From Panonychus citri (taxonomy: Eukaryota; Arthropoda; Arachnida; Trombidiformes; Tetranychidae): a stretch of DNA of 64,000 bases. Below are positions 49,701 to 62,616 of this stretch, in pieces. The notes under the pieces are model-generated. The model did not search any database. It was not told the DNA's origin and saw only the letters and a list, made by a program, of their open reading frames with translations. Numbering within the stretch: position 1 is the first letter of the stretch; each line of letters begins with the position of its first letter. The position numbers and the translations under genes are program-made. The stretch spans positions 1,860,001-1,924,000 of the forward strand of contig NW_026515544.1 in NCBI RefSeq assembly GCF_014898815.1, read 5' to 3'.

Positions 49701-52700
49701 ATCGAGAGGCAATGCCGATGTCCGAATAGTAAACCTTGTTCAACCTCATTGAATTCAAATGATGGACGAACCATAATTGATAAAACCAAACAATATAAGG
49801 TAAGAAAGCAATTCAATTGAAATTGATAATCAATATACAAACAACGATATATAATCAACAGCAAATAAAAACAATCAAATTGTTCATCATCATCATCATG
49901 CTAATGATATAATATCACAAATACATTAAAATCTCATTACAAATTAGAAAAAATTTGCAACCAAAATGAAAATGAAATGAAAGAAAAAGAAAAAGCAATT
50001 AAAAGCAAATTAACCTTTCCAAAACAATCAACAATCAGCAAATTGCAAATTATCATTATAATTATTACCATAATAATGATTGTAATTGGAAAACGAAAAA
50101 GTTTTTCAATTTAATTTGCAATAGAAAAACTAAATTAACGAAGTAAAAAAAGTTTTCCAATGATGATAATAAATCAACGTTTATTATTACTGTTACTTCA
50201 TCATCTTAATCATCATCATTATCAGTTCTTTACAGTGTTTACCTGTACAAATCGATAATAGATATTCTGATCAATATGATTAAGATTAATTTTCGATTAT
50301 CAAATTTGAATAGAATTTAAAAAACGATAAATAATCAATTGAATGAAAAGCGGGTTCACATTGAGAAGCTTTTCATTTGCTTTTCTCTTTTTTTTCAATA
50401 TTTCGCTGACATAAAATTCAAAGTTCTAAGGTCACTTTTTTTCTCGATCGTCTCGTTTATCGTCATCATTATTATTACTTTTGTTATTAATGTGACTTTA
50501 TAATGATGATCATTTTTACTATTCATCATCATCATCATTGAAAGATGACATTTAATGATGAATGTAATAAGTTAACGAAAGTTAATTCAAAATGTTCATT
50601 GTTATGTATTAGTAAATTTAAAGGAAAACAAAATTATCATGAAACTTTTTGTTTGCTTTTTCAATTTCAATGTGATAAACATTAAATAAGAAGCAAAAAA
50701 AAATAAGCATATCAATTGATGATAATAAATAAGATGAATTAGTTGAGCACGGAGATGATAATAAAAAAAAAAATGATGCGGATGATGAAAGTAAGAGGAT
50801 GAGCAAAGAAAGAGGAAGATGAAGATGAAGAAGATACAAAAGTTTGAATTTGTTTGATTTAGATTTGATTGTAATGGGAAATTGATGGAAGAGGAAGAAG
50901 ACACATAAAAAAGAAAGACAATTTTGCATGATAATGAAAGAGAGAGAGAAAGATTTATCATCATCATCATCATCGTCTTCATCTTTTTCTCTCACTCTTT
51001 GCATAATTCATCATCTTTCATCCTCCACTGGCTTTTACATTCTCACTAGTTGACCATAGGTAAGTTCCGTTGTTTCAATGAGAGAAGAGGAAGATAAAGA
51101 TGAAGATGAAGATGATGAAGAAAATAGGTAAGACGAAATAGACAGAGACAATAGATAGATACAAGAGATAGACAGAGATAGAGAGAGAAAGATAGAGGGA
51201 TGAGTGAGTAGTAAAAAAAGAGAGGCAAAGATTAACATTTTCCCAGGAACAGTAAAATTCAATGATCCATGACAGTTAATACAAAGTATTGACTCGAAAA
51301 AAAAAGTATGGCCTAAAGATGAAAGAGACACATGGAGAAAGAAATAAGAAAAAAATAAGAAAGAGAAGATGAGAAAGACGAGAAGTGAAGCTCACTGTCT
51401 CTCTCTCTCTCTCTCTCTTCTAATAGTACAAGGACTAAGAACGATCTGGAGTCTTTCTTACCTCTTCATCATCTTGTACCTTTCGACTTAAGATGCACAC
51501 ACACAGGTAAGAACCCGTAAGTTGAGTATTTTGTCGAAACGATCCTTAAACCGAGAACCATCTGTCTTGTAAATATCTTGCAAAGGTACAAAGAGAATAG
51601 AAGAAAAAACTAGAAGTCTTAGGGCGAAAATCTAAAGGGCGAAGATGATGAAGAAGAAGAGCTGATGATGATGAAAAGAAAGAGAGAGAAAGAGAGAAAA
51701 AAAAGGTAAAGAATGAAAGAATAAGAAAAGAAGACGAGGACGAAAAATCCAAAGACCGAAGCGGAAGAAACAGAGAGAGAGAGAGAGAGAGGCAAAGTCA
51801 TATACTCTATGGAAGGAAATAAACACTTTATGGACTTCATCTTCTCCATTATCATCACAACCATCATAATCATCATCATCATTTTACCCTTCATCTCTCA
51901 TCCCAAGTAACATCTCTCGTTCATAAACACATAGAACTGAAAAGAGAGAGCGAGAGAAAAACTTTTTAAAACTATTAACTATCGCGGGAAAAAATATTAT
52001 TACATAGGAACCAATATCTTACCAATAAGATGAGGTAACAATCAACATGATAATAATACTGCCTTTGTTAGTGAGGAAGTAGATATAAAAAAAAACTGTT
52101 ACCTGGTAACATATTAGAATCTAAAAGGTAAAAGAAAGTGCATTCAGATTGATTGATATTGCAAACAATTAACATGGCCACTTTATTACAAATTAGCTTA
52201 GCCTGTATATCAAATCTTGTGCAATTATCAATAGCTACAGAAAATTGCAAAGATATCAATGGAGACAACATTCAGATGGACAGTGAATGAAAGTTGATAT
52301 ACAGAGATGGACTGGATTAGAAGGCATAAGAAACAACAACAACAACAACAACAACAAATACAGGGTATATGCTTAGAGTGTGAGTGTTACTCAGGTAAAA
52401 AAAAAGGTAACTCGTCAATCCATCAAAAGGTAAATTTCACAATAGACTTTTGCAAACACATGTTGGTATTATTATTGTGTTATTTTGCTCAATGCTTTTC
52501 TTACCTTTACTTTTTTTCACAAGAAATTGTCTCACATATATAAATATATATGTCCCTGTATTCATATATACCTGTGTGTTTATGTGTGTGTGTGTATGTG
52601 TAGATATTGTGTTATTATTATTGCACTTATGTTGATTTACAGTAACTGCAATAATAATGATAACAAAAACTGCAAAATTTGAAAAGGTAATCATTGCAAT

Positions 52701-55700
52701 CATTTGAAAATTGCACATTGATTTAAAATACATTTTCATTCAATCTTTTGATAATAAACAACAACCTAAATGTATAAGAAATGATTAAGATGATGATGAT
52801 GATAATGTAGTATAATAATAATATTGCCTGGAGAAATTCATGTTTCTATATATATGATGGAGATGAAGATGATGATGAGAGTGAGAGTAAAAATATCTAA
52901 CAGTTTATTTTTTTTTCTTCTTCTTCATCTTATTCATGCTTTGCACACCTTTATTTTCCAGGTATGTGTACGTATGAAAATACCTTTTACATTCTTAGCT
53001 CAGTAAAGAATGGAAAAGTTGTAAGAGAAAATTTTTCTTCAATGATCTTTAAGATCATTCAGATAAAAAAGAAAGAAGGAGAGAGAGAGAGAGAGAGAAA
53101 TTACTAGTAAAGGAGACGCCAAGAAGATGAGGATGATGGCGAGGAATCTGAAAATGTATCTTCTAAGTAATAGTTACCTTGAAACATTATATATCCATTA
53201 TCACGACGCATGATGATGAAGAGATGGCGAAGATGAAGAAGAAAAATTCTTCTTGTGGTAAGAAGATTAAGTGCAAGTGAAGCGTGTCTCTTCAATCATC
53301 ATCTTCATCATCCACAGGAAGTGGGAGATGAAGAGCGAGAGAGAGAGAGAGAGAGAGAACAGGTAAGCAAAGTAATAAACTTTCTCTTACGTAGAAAGCA
53401 AGTGAGAGAAATGATAAGGTTAATTTGTCTACATGAAGAAAAAATCTCAACAATTTACCTTTATATTACTTTCAGGTACGATAATATCATTTTCATTGAA
53501 ACCTATTATATTAATAGCAATAATAATCCTAATCATAATAATCAACGATAATGATAATGATAATAGTAATACTGAGAAGTAGTAACATACTGAAATAACA
53601 TTAACCTGTGAATATAAAGGTAAGAAGAAAGTAGAAAAAAAATAAACTTTTATCTTCAAGCATAAAAGGTAAGAGATAATAAAGGGAAGTAGGTAAGATA
53701 CATTTTTTGGGAGTTATCATCATCATCATCATCATCATTACTATCATTATTATTATTATCATCATCATCACGGCCACGGGCCAAAACGTTACCTCGTCTA
53801 TCAGTCCCTAACTCCGCGCCCAAAAACAACTATCGTTAGTACATATATAAGTAATTCTGACAGAGAAAATCACGAAAAATAATAATATTTACCTGAGATA
53901 TACAATTAGTACTTAGCTTATCTCCCCCCTCTCTCTCTCATTCTCTTCCTTTTGGGTGTACAAGATCGTTACCTTTAAGATTCAAAGGTAAAAGGAAGAT
54001 AAAATATCATCATTATCACGAATGGTATTTACTATAAAATGTATAGAGTTTACCTGTAGAATGAGTAAGAAAAAATAACAGGAAGAAAAAGGTATCATAA
54101 TCACCATTGGAGTTTGTGTATTATTATTTACTCCAATGAACAATTTCAACGATTATCATCATCATCATCGAAATGATTATCATCATTATCTTTCCTTTGG
54201 AAAATTATCGCTAATTTTGTTCTATTTTCTTCCTTTCTCTCTCATTCACCTTTTAGATTTGTGAACCAGTCAATAAATTAACTACATGTCGACATTTTCG
54301 TGATGTAACATGGACACTGACCAGTTACCCTGATAATCGGACCGAGCAGATAATGTCCTGTATTTGTCCCAAAAATAGTATAGCTTATATATTTAAACAT
54401 CAATCATTTGAGGTCACAAACAAAGGTATTGCAAATAGATATTTATTTGCATGTTCACCTGAAAGTGTAAGTACCTTTACATTTATTTACATGTATGCAT
54501 ATGTAATTTTGCCAACGAAATGCAAAAAAAAAAACTAAATGCTAATCATCATCTCATTGATAGATATTCAAAGTGTTACCAGCAATTATCATTATCATCA
54601 CAATAGCAATACAATAAAGTAAATTTAACATTATAATGATGCTAATCAAGTGAAAAATGTGACAATTTAAATTGATATTAGTGGAAATGTTTAAAACATT
54701 AGGATGAAATGAGAAAGAGAGATAAACAAAAATCACCAATATATTAATAGTTAACGAGTTGAATTGATTTACAAGGGAAAAATAAAAGTCTTGGACATAA
54801 GTGACCAACAGAAAAAAAAGTTAAGTTGATCAACATACAAGAATAATTCAAATATTAACATTTAAATTGAAATTTAAATATAATAATCAGTTGGAGTGAA
54901 TGAGAGGAGGTTGAAAGTTGATAGGAATCAATAAGAAAAAAAAAATTCTTCCCAATTTGATTTTCCATTTGCAACAATCAACTGATGATGGTCAATGATA
55001 AGAATCAATATAATAATATTTAATTACGAAAGAAGAAGAAGAAGAAGAAGCAAAAAAATCAAAATTCTAATCTTTTTCTCTCTCTCTCTCTCCATCATCA
55101 TCATCTTCATCTTCTTCTCATCCTTACCCACCCTTTAAACCACACCTATGAAATTATAGAAGATGAAGTGTCGACGTAAAGAACCATGTCGTTTATTCAC
55201 AGTGATGAAACGAAATGAATTTGAAGAGGTCAACACAAGTACCTTGTGTAATTGTGGACCAAGACATTACTGTCCAGCCCATCATAAGCATCCCAATGTG
55301 ATACCCACAGCCCTTATCCATTGGATAAGATTAAAACTTACAGTGGTTATTGTGCACCATTGCAAACCTATGGAAACTTAACCTAACCCATATCAACAAA
55401 ATCAACTCTACCCCGAGTGAAATGAATACCATCACCATCATTATAATCATCATCATCATCATCATCATCATCATTCACATCATTCTCATCTTCATCGTCG
55501 ACACAAACAACAACAAGGAAACCCAATACAACTAAGAAATACCAAAAAACAAAACAAAGGTTTTCAATCAATATTAATACTTAAAGCGAACAAATAAAAA
55601 TCACTTTTTTTTACCTTGCAAACCAAACGAAAATATATAATTACAATCAGAGATTTAACAACAAGTTATAAAGTTTAGAAAGTTTGATTAATTGTCATTA

Positions 55701-56782
55701 GATTGACAGGATTAGATAGAAAACAACAAATCAAAGCTCTCGAATGTCAAAATATATACTGACCAAGGGAAGGAACAGAAAATTGGGTCAATCGACAACA
55801 GAAGTAACAATAAGTAATTGTAATAATAATAACAAGAGAAAAGACATTACAAAGTAATAATAAAGGTAAGAAAACCACAGAGTAAATTACGATCAGGGGC
55901 ACGTAAAAACCGTCAACGAAATGACCTTAGACCTGGAGAGTTAATATAATTTTATAATGTACAAGATGAACCAGAAAAGGTAGAAAAATTTACAGGTAAG
56001 TGAAAAGATGAAGATAAAAAAGAGAGTGAAAATGAAGATGAAAAAAAAAGGCAATCAACATTTTCCAAGCAAAGAGAGTCCATTATGATATTATTTAGAT
56101 TGTGCCAACTGATGATAATGATGATGATGATGATGATGACCAGAAAAAGAAGCTATCATCAAGCATCAGCCTTTTAGGGTGAAGAAGAGAGAGAGAGACT
56201 TGATGATAAAAAGGCATGATGATGAAAAAAGAAGATGAGAAAAGAAGCATTTAAAATGCATTAGAATTGAAAGTTTTCTCTTAATTTTTTTTTCCTTCGT
56301 TTTCGGGATCCTCCTAACAATTTATTTTCGCTCTTTTTTTTTCTTACCTGAAAATTGAGGTAAAAAAAGAAGAGAGATTTTTTTTCTCTCTTTTTACTCT
56401 CACCCACTCAACATCATCATCATCATCATCATCATCACCGTCTTTCATCACTTGCAGGTTTTTGAGGTTAGCAAAACAAACAAACAAATAAAATAAAATA
56501 AATACAAGTCAAACAAACAGACAGACACACAAGCAAATGTACAAAAAGTAATAACCACAAAGTACAGGTAGAAATGTACAGGTATGTGTGTACCGGTCAT
56601 CACAACAATATAATATATATATAAATATACAGATTACTTTTGATTGTAACTTTGCGAGAGTGAGTGAGTGCGGGAAGCTGTGCTTACTCAGCTTACCTTT
56701 TATACCTGAGCGAGAAAAAAAGTTAAAAGATAATTATAATTGTAGCCAGGTAAATGTAAAGGTAGGAAGATGCAAGAGAGAA

Positions 56783-56813
<31 letters not shown>

Positions 56814-57946
56814 ACTTAACCACAAAAAGATGAGGTTACCTGCACGAAAGAAGATGAAAAGAAAGTCTTGCCTATGGTCATTTTTTCCTCATCAATTTCC
56901 TATCTCATCTTTTTTTTCTTCTTCATTATCATCATCATCTTAATCATCATCATCTTCTCTCTCTCTCTCACTATCTTCTTAGGAGGAGCTCACTATTCAC
57001 AAAATACAATCTCCTACGATGACCCATGTGAATAACTCACAATAGTTGGTGATGGTTCCAGCAAAGTGATAATAATATCAAAGTGAAAACCTTTACTTTT
57101 TTTCTTCTCTTCCTTGTATTCATCATCCTCTTTTTTTCTAAGACTCTCCTTTCTCATCCCCATCCTCATCTTCATTATCATCATTTGCAATTTGTTCTCT
57201 CTTCATGTTTCCAAAAACCATCACTATTTATTCACAGAAATATATTATTATCATGTGTATATTCAAATTCATTGTAAGCAACAGAAAAAGTAGAAAACAA
57301 CAAATAAACTAACTCACTTTTCGGTTACTCTTTTTTTCAACTCTCTCTCTCTCTCTCTTTCTGCTTATCATCATCATTACCTGGATCTTGATGAATATTG
57401 ATAAACTTAAAATAAAGTTGATATGTTTATTTTACCATTGATTATTTATGAACTAATCATAATGAAAGACTCAAAATGATTCATAAATGAATCTCTATGG
57501 TAAAAGTAATTGTCACATTTTTATATGAAGATGACAAAAAGATTGCAAAAAAAAAGGTAAACATTTAAATTACATTGTATTTACATATGTAGATTTATAT
57601 GTTACTGGGATGAAAGTTATTACGGTTTATTATTGTTATGTCTTCCCTTTGTAATTTGCATCAATGCTTTTTGATTGTTATCATCATCCTAATACTAAAT
57701 TGGCATTCCAGTGGTGATCAAGATGATGATGTTAATAGTGATGCTTAATAGTGAATCTGGTAGTCAGTTTGAAAAACCACAAAGCTCATTAGATTTACAG
57801 GGTTACCCTCAATTTTATGCTTTTCCTATGGATTATTTTCAACTGTACAGTAAGAAAAAGGTAGAAAAAATCTCCCTCTCTCTCCTTCTTCATACTCTAT
57901 CAACTTTTCTGCTTCTTCATTTATCTTCATCTTCATCATCATCATC

Positions 57947-57983
<37 letters not shown>

Positions 57984-60900
57984 CACTCAACCGTTTTATG
58001 CCTTTTTTACCTATGCTATTTTCTTCCTCCTACCTTTCTAAATTTTCCACTCCTCATCCTCATCTTCCTCATCTTCTTTTTCTTTCTCTTCCTAATCTCT
58101 CACTCTCTCCCTATGATGTTTTTTCTCTCTCTCTCTCTCTTGATCATTTTCTATTGCTACTGCTGTTACTTTTTTCGTTGCTTTTTTTAGGAAGATTTTT
58201 TTCTCTTCTTTCTTTCTTACTAAAGAATATGATAAATATCCAGCACATTACCTCGTACATAAACTGCGTTTCAGTCAAGGAAATAAAATATATAAGTCAG
58301 GACTCACAATCTGTGACATATAATAATAAAGGTAATAACCAACAATAATAAAACCATAGATAATAATAATAATAACATCGGACTATAACTCGGCCCATTG
58401 GGTTAGTATGAAAGTAAAAGAAGGAACAAAAAAAAATAAAAGTTTCAAGAAGTTATTACCTAGTTTTTTTTCCTACCAATGTGATCTCTATGTAGATATT
58501 TATAAATATATATCATTAGAAAGTTGAAACATGTTAGTTGCTAATGTGTCTCTATGTGAAAAATCAATGGACCAACACTGAGGTGTAAAAACATTGGTAA
58601 TATTTTGTGTGACAAGGTTATCATTTCAGTTTCAAATTATATACTAGAAACTTTTCCCATAATCAGTTTCACTTTTTACTTTACCCTTGACATTGTTGGA
58701 GTTTTGCATTTTGTGCATAACAATTTGCTAAATCATTACAATTTAACTGCAATTGATTAATTACATGTGAGCGGCTGATTACTAATTGTTTTGCGAGTTT
58801 TTGTTGTTGTTGTTGTAATCAAAAGAGGCAGAGATTGAAATACAATTTGATTAGTAAACTTTTTCGTTTTGTTTCGTTTGGTTTATCTTATCTGATTAAT
58901 TGCTAATCACAATTAAGCTAAATTGTTATAACAATTACGTAATTATCATTGGTATAAGATTATTATTATTATTGTTGTTGTTGGTTGATTATGTTAACAA
59001 TGAAAGGTATTAGTTATGAATGGTTACTGATTCATTTGTGTAAGTTAATTGTTGAGTTTTGATTTAAGTTTTTTTTTGTTTGTTTGGACTTTGAATTAAA
59101 TTCATTATTTTGATTATGGATTAAATTGCAAACTTGCAATTTAAGTAGTAATTTGATTCATTTTGATGATATTTTCTTGTTTCCTCTCATTTTTCATTTC
59201 GATTTGATTATTATTAGTTAACAATTGTTGGTTATTAATTTAGAGATAATTTGATTGTTATAACTTACCCAGAGCATCACTGGTAACCTGAATGGTGCAT
59301 GAATACATTGCGGCCATAAGCCGTTGGGGTTGAGCTTGAAAGGCTTTTCGACAACCGTCCTTGACGGTGGACATTATCTGACCAGTGAATGGACCATAGG
59401 GATCACTTTCAGTTGATTGGATTTGTTGTTGTTCCGATTGTGTTTGGTTGATTGATTCAATTGTCCAAGATTTAATTATAAAGGCAACACCGTACATTGG
59501 CTCTTCACAAAGTGGACCAGAAAATGAGGCCAATTGGAAACCGCTGATGAAACTATACTCGTATTCAGATCGGGGATCAGCTGATGATGAATCAATGGAA
59601 GATAAATGAGGTGATGAATAAGATGATGAGGAAGATAATGGTGATGAGAAATTGGGTAGATCATCAATTGCGTTAAAAAGTATATTTGGTCCACAATATT
59701 TTGGACCAAATGACCAAATACGTTTGAAAGAATCAGTTAAACCTTGAATTTGATTCTCGATTAAAAGTTCATTCAGTTTATCTTTAAATTCATTCCAACG
59801 TTTACTTAAATCGGTACTAATTAAATTACAATCTAATTGACTTCGATTTTTGTCCATCTCATCCATTTTCTTAATTAGATCACAATTTTTCTCCAACAAT
59901 TTAACTATTTCTTCTGGTAAAGGAAAAGCTTTAATTTTAATTGTTGACTTTTTGTTTGGTGTTGTTAGAATTAAATATCCTTCGGAATCTTGGTGATTCT
60001 CTTCACAATTAGAATTAATATTATTACTATTAATTGTTGATTGTTGAATTTCAGTTGATGACAAGGAAAAGTTTGATGATGATGATGATGACGATTGTAA
60101 TCCGTTAATTGTTTTGCTTGACATTTGATTAGAGTTGCTCGTTGATTGTTGTTGTTGTTGTTGTTGATCACCTGATTGATTAAGGACAATTGTCTCTCTA
60201 AATGGGACAATCGGTGATGAAACGTTAACTTCAATTCCGGCAAATCTATTAACCAAATCATCAACACACTTTTGTAAATGAATTTCACCCGTGGTGATGA
60301 TTACATGTTCACCTGAATCTTGTATTCGTACCTCAACACAAGGATCCGATTGATTTAACAATTTTAACCCTTTAATTAATTTACTCATTTCACTTGGATT
60401 AACGGGTTCAATGGCGACCCGTAGGATAGGCTGAGAGGGAACATGTAGATCAATAAAGGGTGGACAGTAAATTGTATTGGAAAGTGTTGCCGATTTGATG
60501 ACATGATCTTCAAGTCCAGTTATACCAACAATATTTCCCGCTCCAGCTGAGTCAATTGATTCAAGGCCACGACCCATTAAAATATAAAGTCCCTCTACTT
60601 TGGCACAGGTAATGTGTTGGTCAGTTTTAAGGTCAGTTAATTTGGCATTTGTATCTATCACAGTTTCATCGGTTATTCTGGTTACATCATGTTTAGGGTG
60701 AAGTACATAAAGTTGATCTCCTTTACTTATGGTTCCACTGAAAACTCTGGCAAAAGCAAGGAAAACAATATTCTCCCTCATCTCATCTTCTTCCTGTTCA
60801 CTTTTACCACCGGCGGGTATCGCTGTTATTATACCAAGTTCATCTTCCTTTGTTCCCATAGAAACTGGCGTTGATCCCGTTATACCTTCGTTAACACTGT

Positions 60901-62616
60901 TATTGGACATTAGTGTAGCTTTGACAAGATCCCGACGACGGGAAATTTCATCAACTGTTAAAGGTTTAGGTTTATACTGAGGTAAAGTGTTTTTTTCCAC
61001 CGGGAACATTTTAGAAATACAGACAATTGTTGATCCCTCTTTGGAACAGGTAAGAAAGGCTTCTTTCATTTTCTTCGTTTTCTCTGGGAATAGTTCAAAT
61101 CTCGTTGTATTGGAGCACATTAACTTTTCCGCTCTCTGTTCCTGTAATTCAAGTGGACTTGGGATTAGGGTACAAACAGCGGTCAGTAAATTGGGTGCAA
61201 GTGATAACCATTGGGTTAATATTGATTGTAGGGTTACCCTTGGATCATTATGGGTTACATCTCGACGGTGAATTGTTAGACCAAGATTGGATATTATTTT
61301 ATCGGTAGTTATTTTATCTCGGCGGATCATCACAGAATCATAAATATACCAAATTTGCTTTAAAATCATTGATACAAATAATGGTTCTTTAGCCTTTGAT
61401 TGAGCACCTTTCATGATAGTTTTACCCTTAAGGTAATAATCGCCCCATAGGGTTTTATTTAGGGTTTCCACCTTGAAACCGTGTTTATTACTCAACCATT
61501 TGGAAAAATCTTGAATAGTAAAACCCCAACCATCCAAGGCACTGGCGAAAACAACATTTCCTTGTTCAGGAGCAAAATAGAAAGTGGAATCATCTTTATC
61601 GTCTAAACCCGTATTCCAATCGTAAGTTTTTTCCTCTGAATTTGAATCACGATTATTATCTGGTAAATTGTTCACCAATCGATTGGTACCATTTTTCTTC
61701 TCGTGATTAGGATCATCATCATCTTCTTCTAATACTTCAACATTGTACAATTCGCCCATAAGAGCGTTAACTTGTTCCAATATCTGTTGTAGGTGTACAA
61801 AAGCGTCTAAAGGTGTTAACTGTTTTTCCAATATAAGCCGATCGATTTTATTTAAAACTAAAACTGGTTTAATCATCTCAGTCCAGGCTTGACGAATCGC
61901 TGTCTTGGTTTGAGCACAAAGTCCTTCAACAACATCGATAACAATTAGCGCACCATCACAAAGTCGTATTGCCGTTGAAACCTCACCACAGAAATCAACA
62001 TGTCCCGGAGAGTCGATAACATTAACGAGATAATCTTCATCATCTTAAATATCCATTTATAGGAAAATACAAAAGAAAAGAACATTTAAATTAGAAAAGA
62101 ATAATAAAAAAATTCTAAATAGAAATTAATTCTCTATGGATAATTTAAACTAACCGATTGAGTGTCCAAGAGCAATACTACTTGATTTCATGGTAATTCC
62201 TCTTTGTTGTTCATCGGGTCGACTGTCCAGATACCTGGATTTACCAGCTAATCGTAAAGAGATAATCCCATTACTAGCAATTAAATAATCAGCGAGTGTT
62301 GTTTTACCTAAAAACACAATTAAAGGAAAATAAAAAGAAAACAATTAATCACCGACAAAAAAAAAGATTCTCATTCACAGAGCTTTAAATAGACAATCAA
62401 ACACTAGTCAGTTCACAATTATGATTCCAATGTAATTAAGAACATCACAATTTAACCATAATCACTAGCAGAGAAACACTAAACAATTAATTACAATTAA
62501 AATGATTAAATGTAAACAAACTCACCGTGATCAACATGAGCAAGAATACAGATATTTCTTATATGAGAAACATCATCTTGAATAGATTTAATTTTTTCTA
62601 ATGTAAATGTTTTCAT
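45692..62616 (-). CDS. EFL1: Elongation factor-like GTPase 1 (ribosome maturation)
   Basis: Five minus-strand exons: 62526..62616 (ATG), 62155..62307, 59269..62043, 46106..46290 and 45692..45880 (TAA). All junctions fit GT/AG and keep frame, giving about 1130 residues against about 1120 in human. GTPase motifs: AHVDHGKTT (26-34, split by intron 1), RGITMKSS, DSPGHVD (92-98), NKID (146-149) and SALDGWGF. The C-terminus has the family hallmarks LPQLVFSHWE, DPFWVPTTEEEY and RKRKGLPVDEKIVEHAEKQR. A poly-Gln/Ser/Asn insert lies in the central domain (about 60030-60170). In eukaryotes EFL1 acts with SBDS to release eIF6 from pre-60S subunits in the cytoplasm. Intron 3 is nearly 13 kb and contains another gene on the opposite strand. 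On the mRNA, AATAAA overlaps the stop codon. Confidence 0.95.
48084..55386 (+). CDS. aos: Argos/giant-lens-like secreted EGF-receptor antagonist, nested in EFL1 intron
   Basis: Four plus-strand exons, all phase 0: 48084..48224 (ATG, signal peptide), 49623..49799, 54257..54466 and 55160..55386. Exon 1 encodes a hydrophobic run (LASLLSLFSLISIIS) suited to secretion. The rest is Cys-rich: CESWQVC, ERQCRCPNSKPC, then CRHFRDVTWTLTSYPDN and MSCICPKNSIAYI, then CRRKEPCRLF and TLCNCGPRHYCPAHH. About 16 cysteines and at least two N-glycosylation sequons (NRT, NTS) are visible. The pattern matches what I recall of arthropod giant-lens proteins, which bind and sequester Spitz-type EGF ligands outside the cell. 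In exon 4 the frame seems to slip near 55301-55309: the original frame ends at 55381 with a nondescript tail, while the -1 frame gives a KTYSGYC-containing end at 55386. I favour the second. Family name by memory; the exon structure is read directly. Confidence 0.68.
52960..52963 (+). promoter_or_regulatory. Candidate recursive splice site in argos intron 2
   Basis: A pyrimidine-rich run ending TTATTTTCCAG is followed at once by GTATGT, so a 3' and a 5' splice site abut with no exon between. A similar site, ACTTTCAG|GTACGA, is at 53474-53477 in the same 4.5-kb intron. Confidence 0.35.
56346..56349 (-). promoter_or_regulatory. Candidate recursive splice site in EFL1 intron 3
   Basis: On the minus strand TCTTCTTTTTTTACCTCAATTTTCAG abuts GTAAGA, a strong acceptor joined to a strong donor. 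Weaker examples on the same strand are near 53891-53895 (TACTAATTGTATATCTCAG|GTAAAT) and 54046-54050 (CATTCTACAG|GTAAAC). Confidence 0.35.
57712..57849 (+). CDS. Possible orphan exon inside EFL1 intron 3
   Basis: Lies between TGGCATTCCAG and a GTAAGA donor. One frame starts GDQDDDVNSDA and stops; the frame one base on continues with SGSQFEKPQSSLDLQG and YPQFYAFPMDYFQLY. Both halves look like protein rather than repeat translation, which suggests a single exon with one surplus base near 57741. No family recognised. It could be a further exon of the nested gene, another gene, a decayed exon, or chance. Confidence 0.25.

Larger units (their letters stand above)
46291..59268 (-). other. Giant EFL1 intron 3 hosting a nested gene
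   Basis: 12,978 nt between donor GTAAGT (59268 down) and acceptor TCTCAG (46291). It carries the argos-like gene on the plus strand, many GAT/ATC and GA/CT runs (for example ATC at 55447-55473 and 56412-56438, CT at about 57950-57980) and very many AGGTAA/TTACCT words on both strands. All other EFL1 introns here are between 100 and 230 nt. Confidence 0.85.

Noticed and set aside
50602..51894. Many minus-strand hydrophobic Ser/Leu/Phe ORFs
   Set aside because: Produced by GA and GAT repeats in the nested introns; no domain, no splice logic.
53764..53840. G+C-rich patch (GGCCACGGGCCAAAACG) as an extra argos exon
   Set aside because: No acceptor before it, only ATC repeats; it would not be needed, since exons 2 and 3 already join in phase 0.
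60689..61308. Plus-strand ORFs of 61-94 codons
   Set aside because: They lie antisense to the large EFL1 exon, which is open for over 900 codons with GTPase homology.
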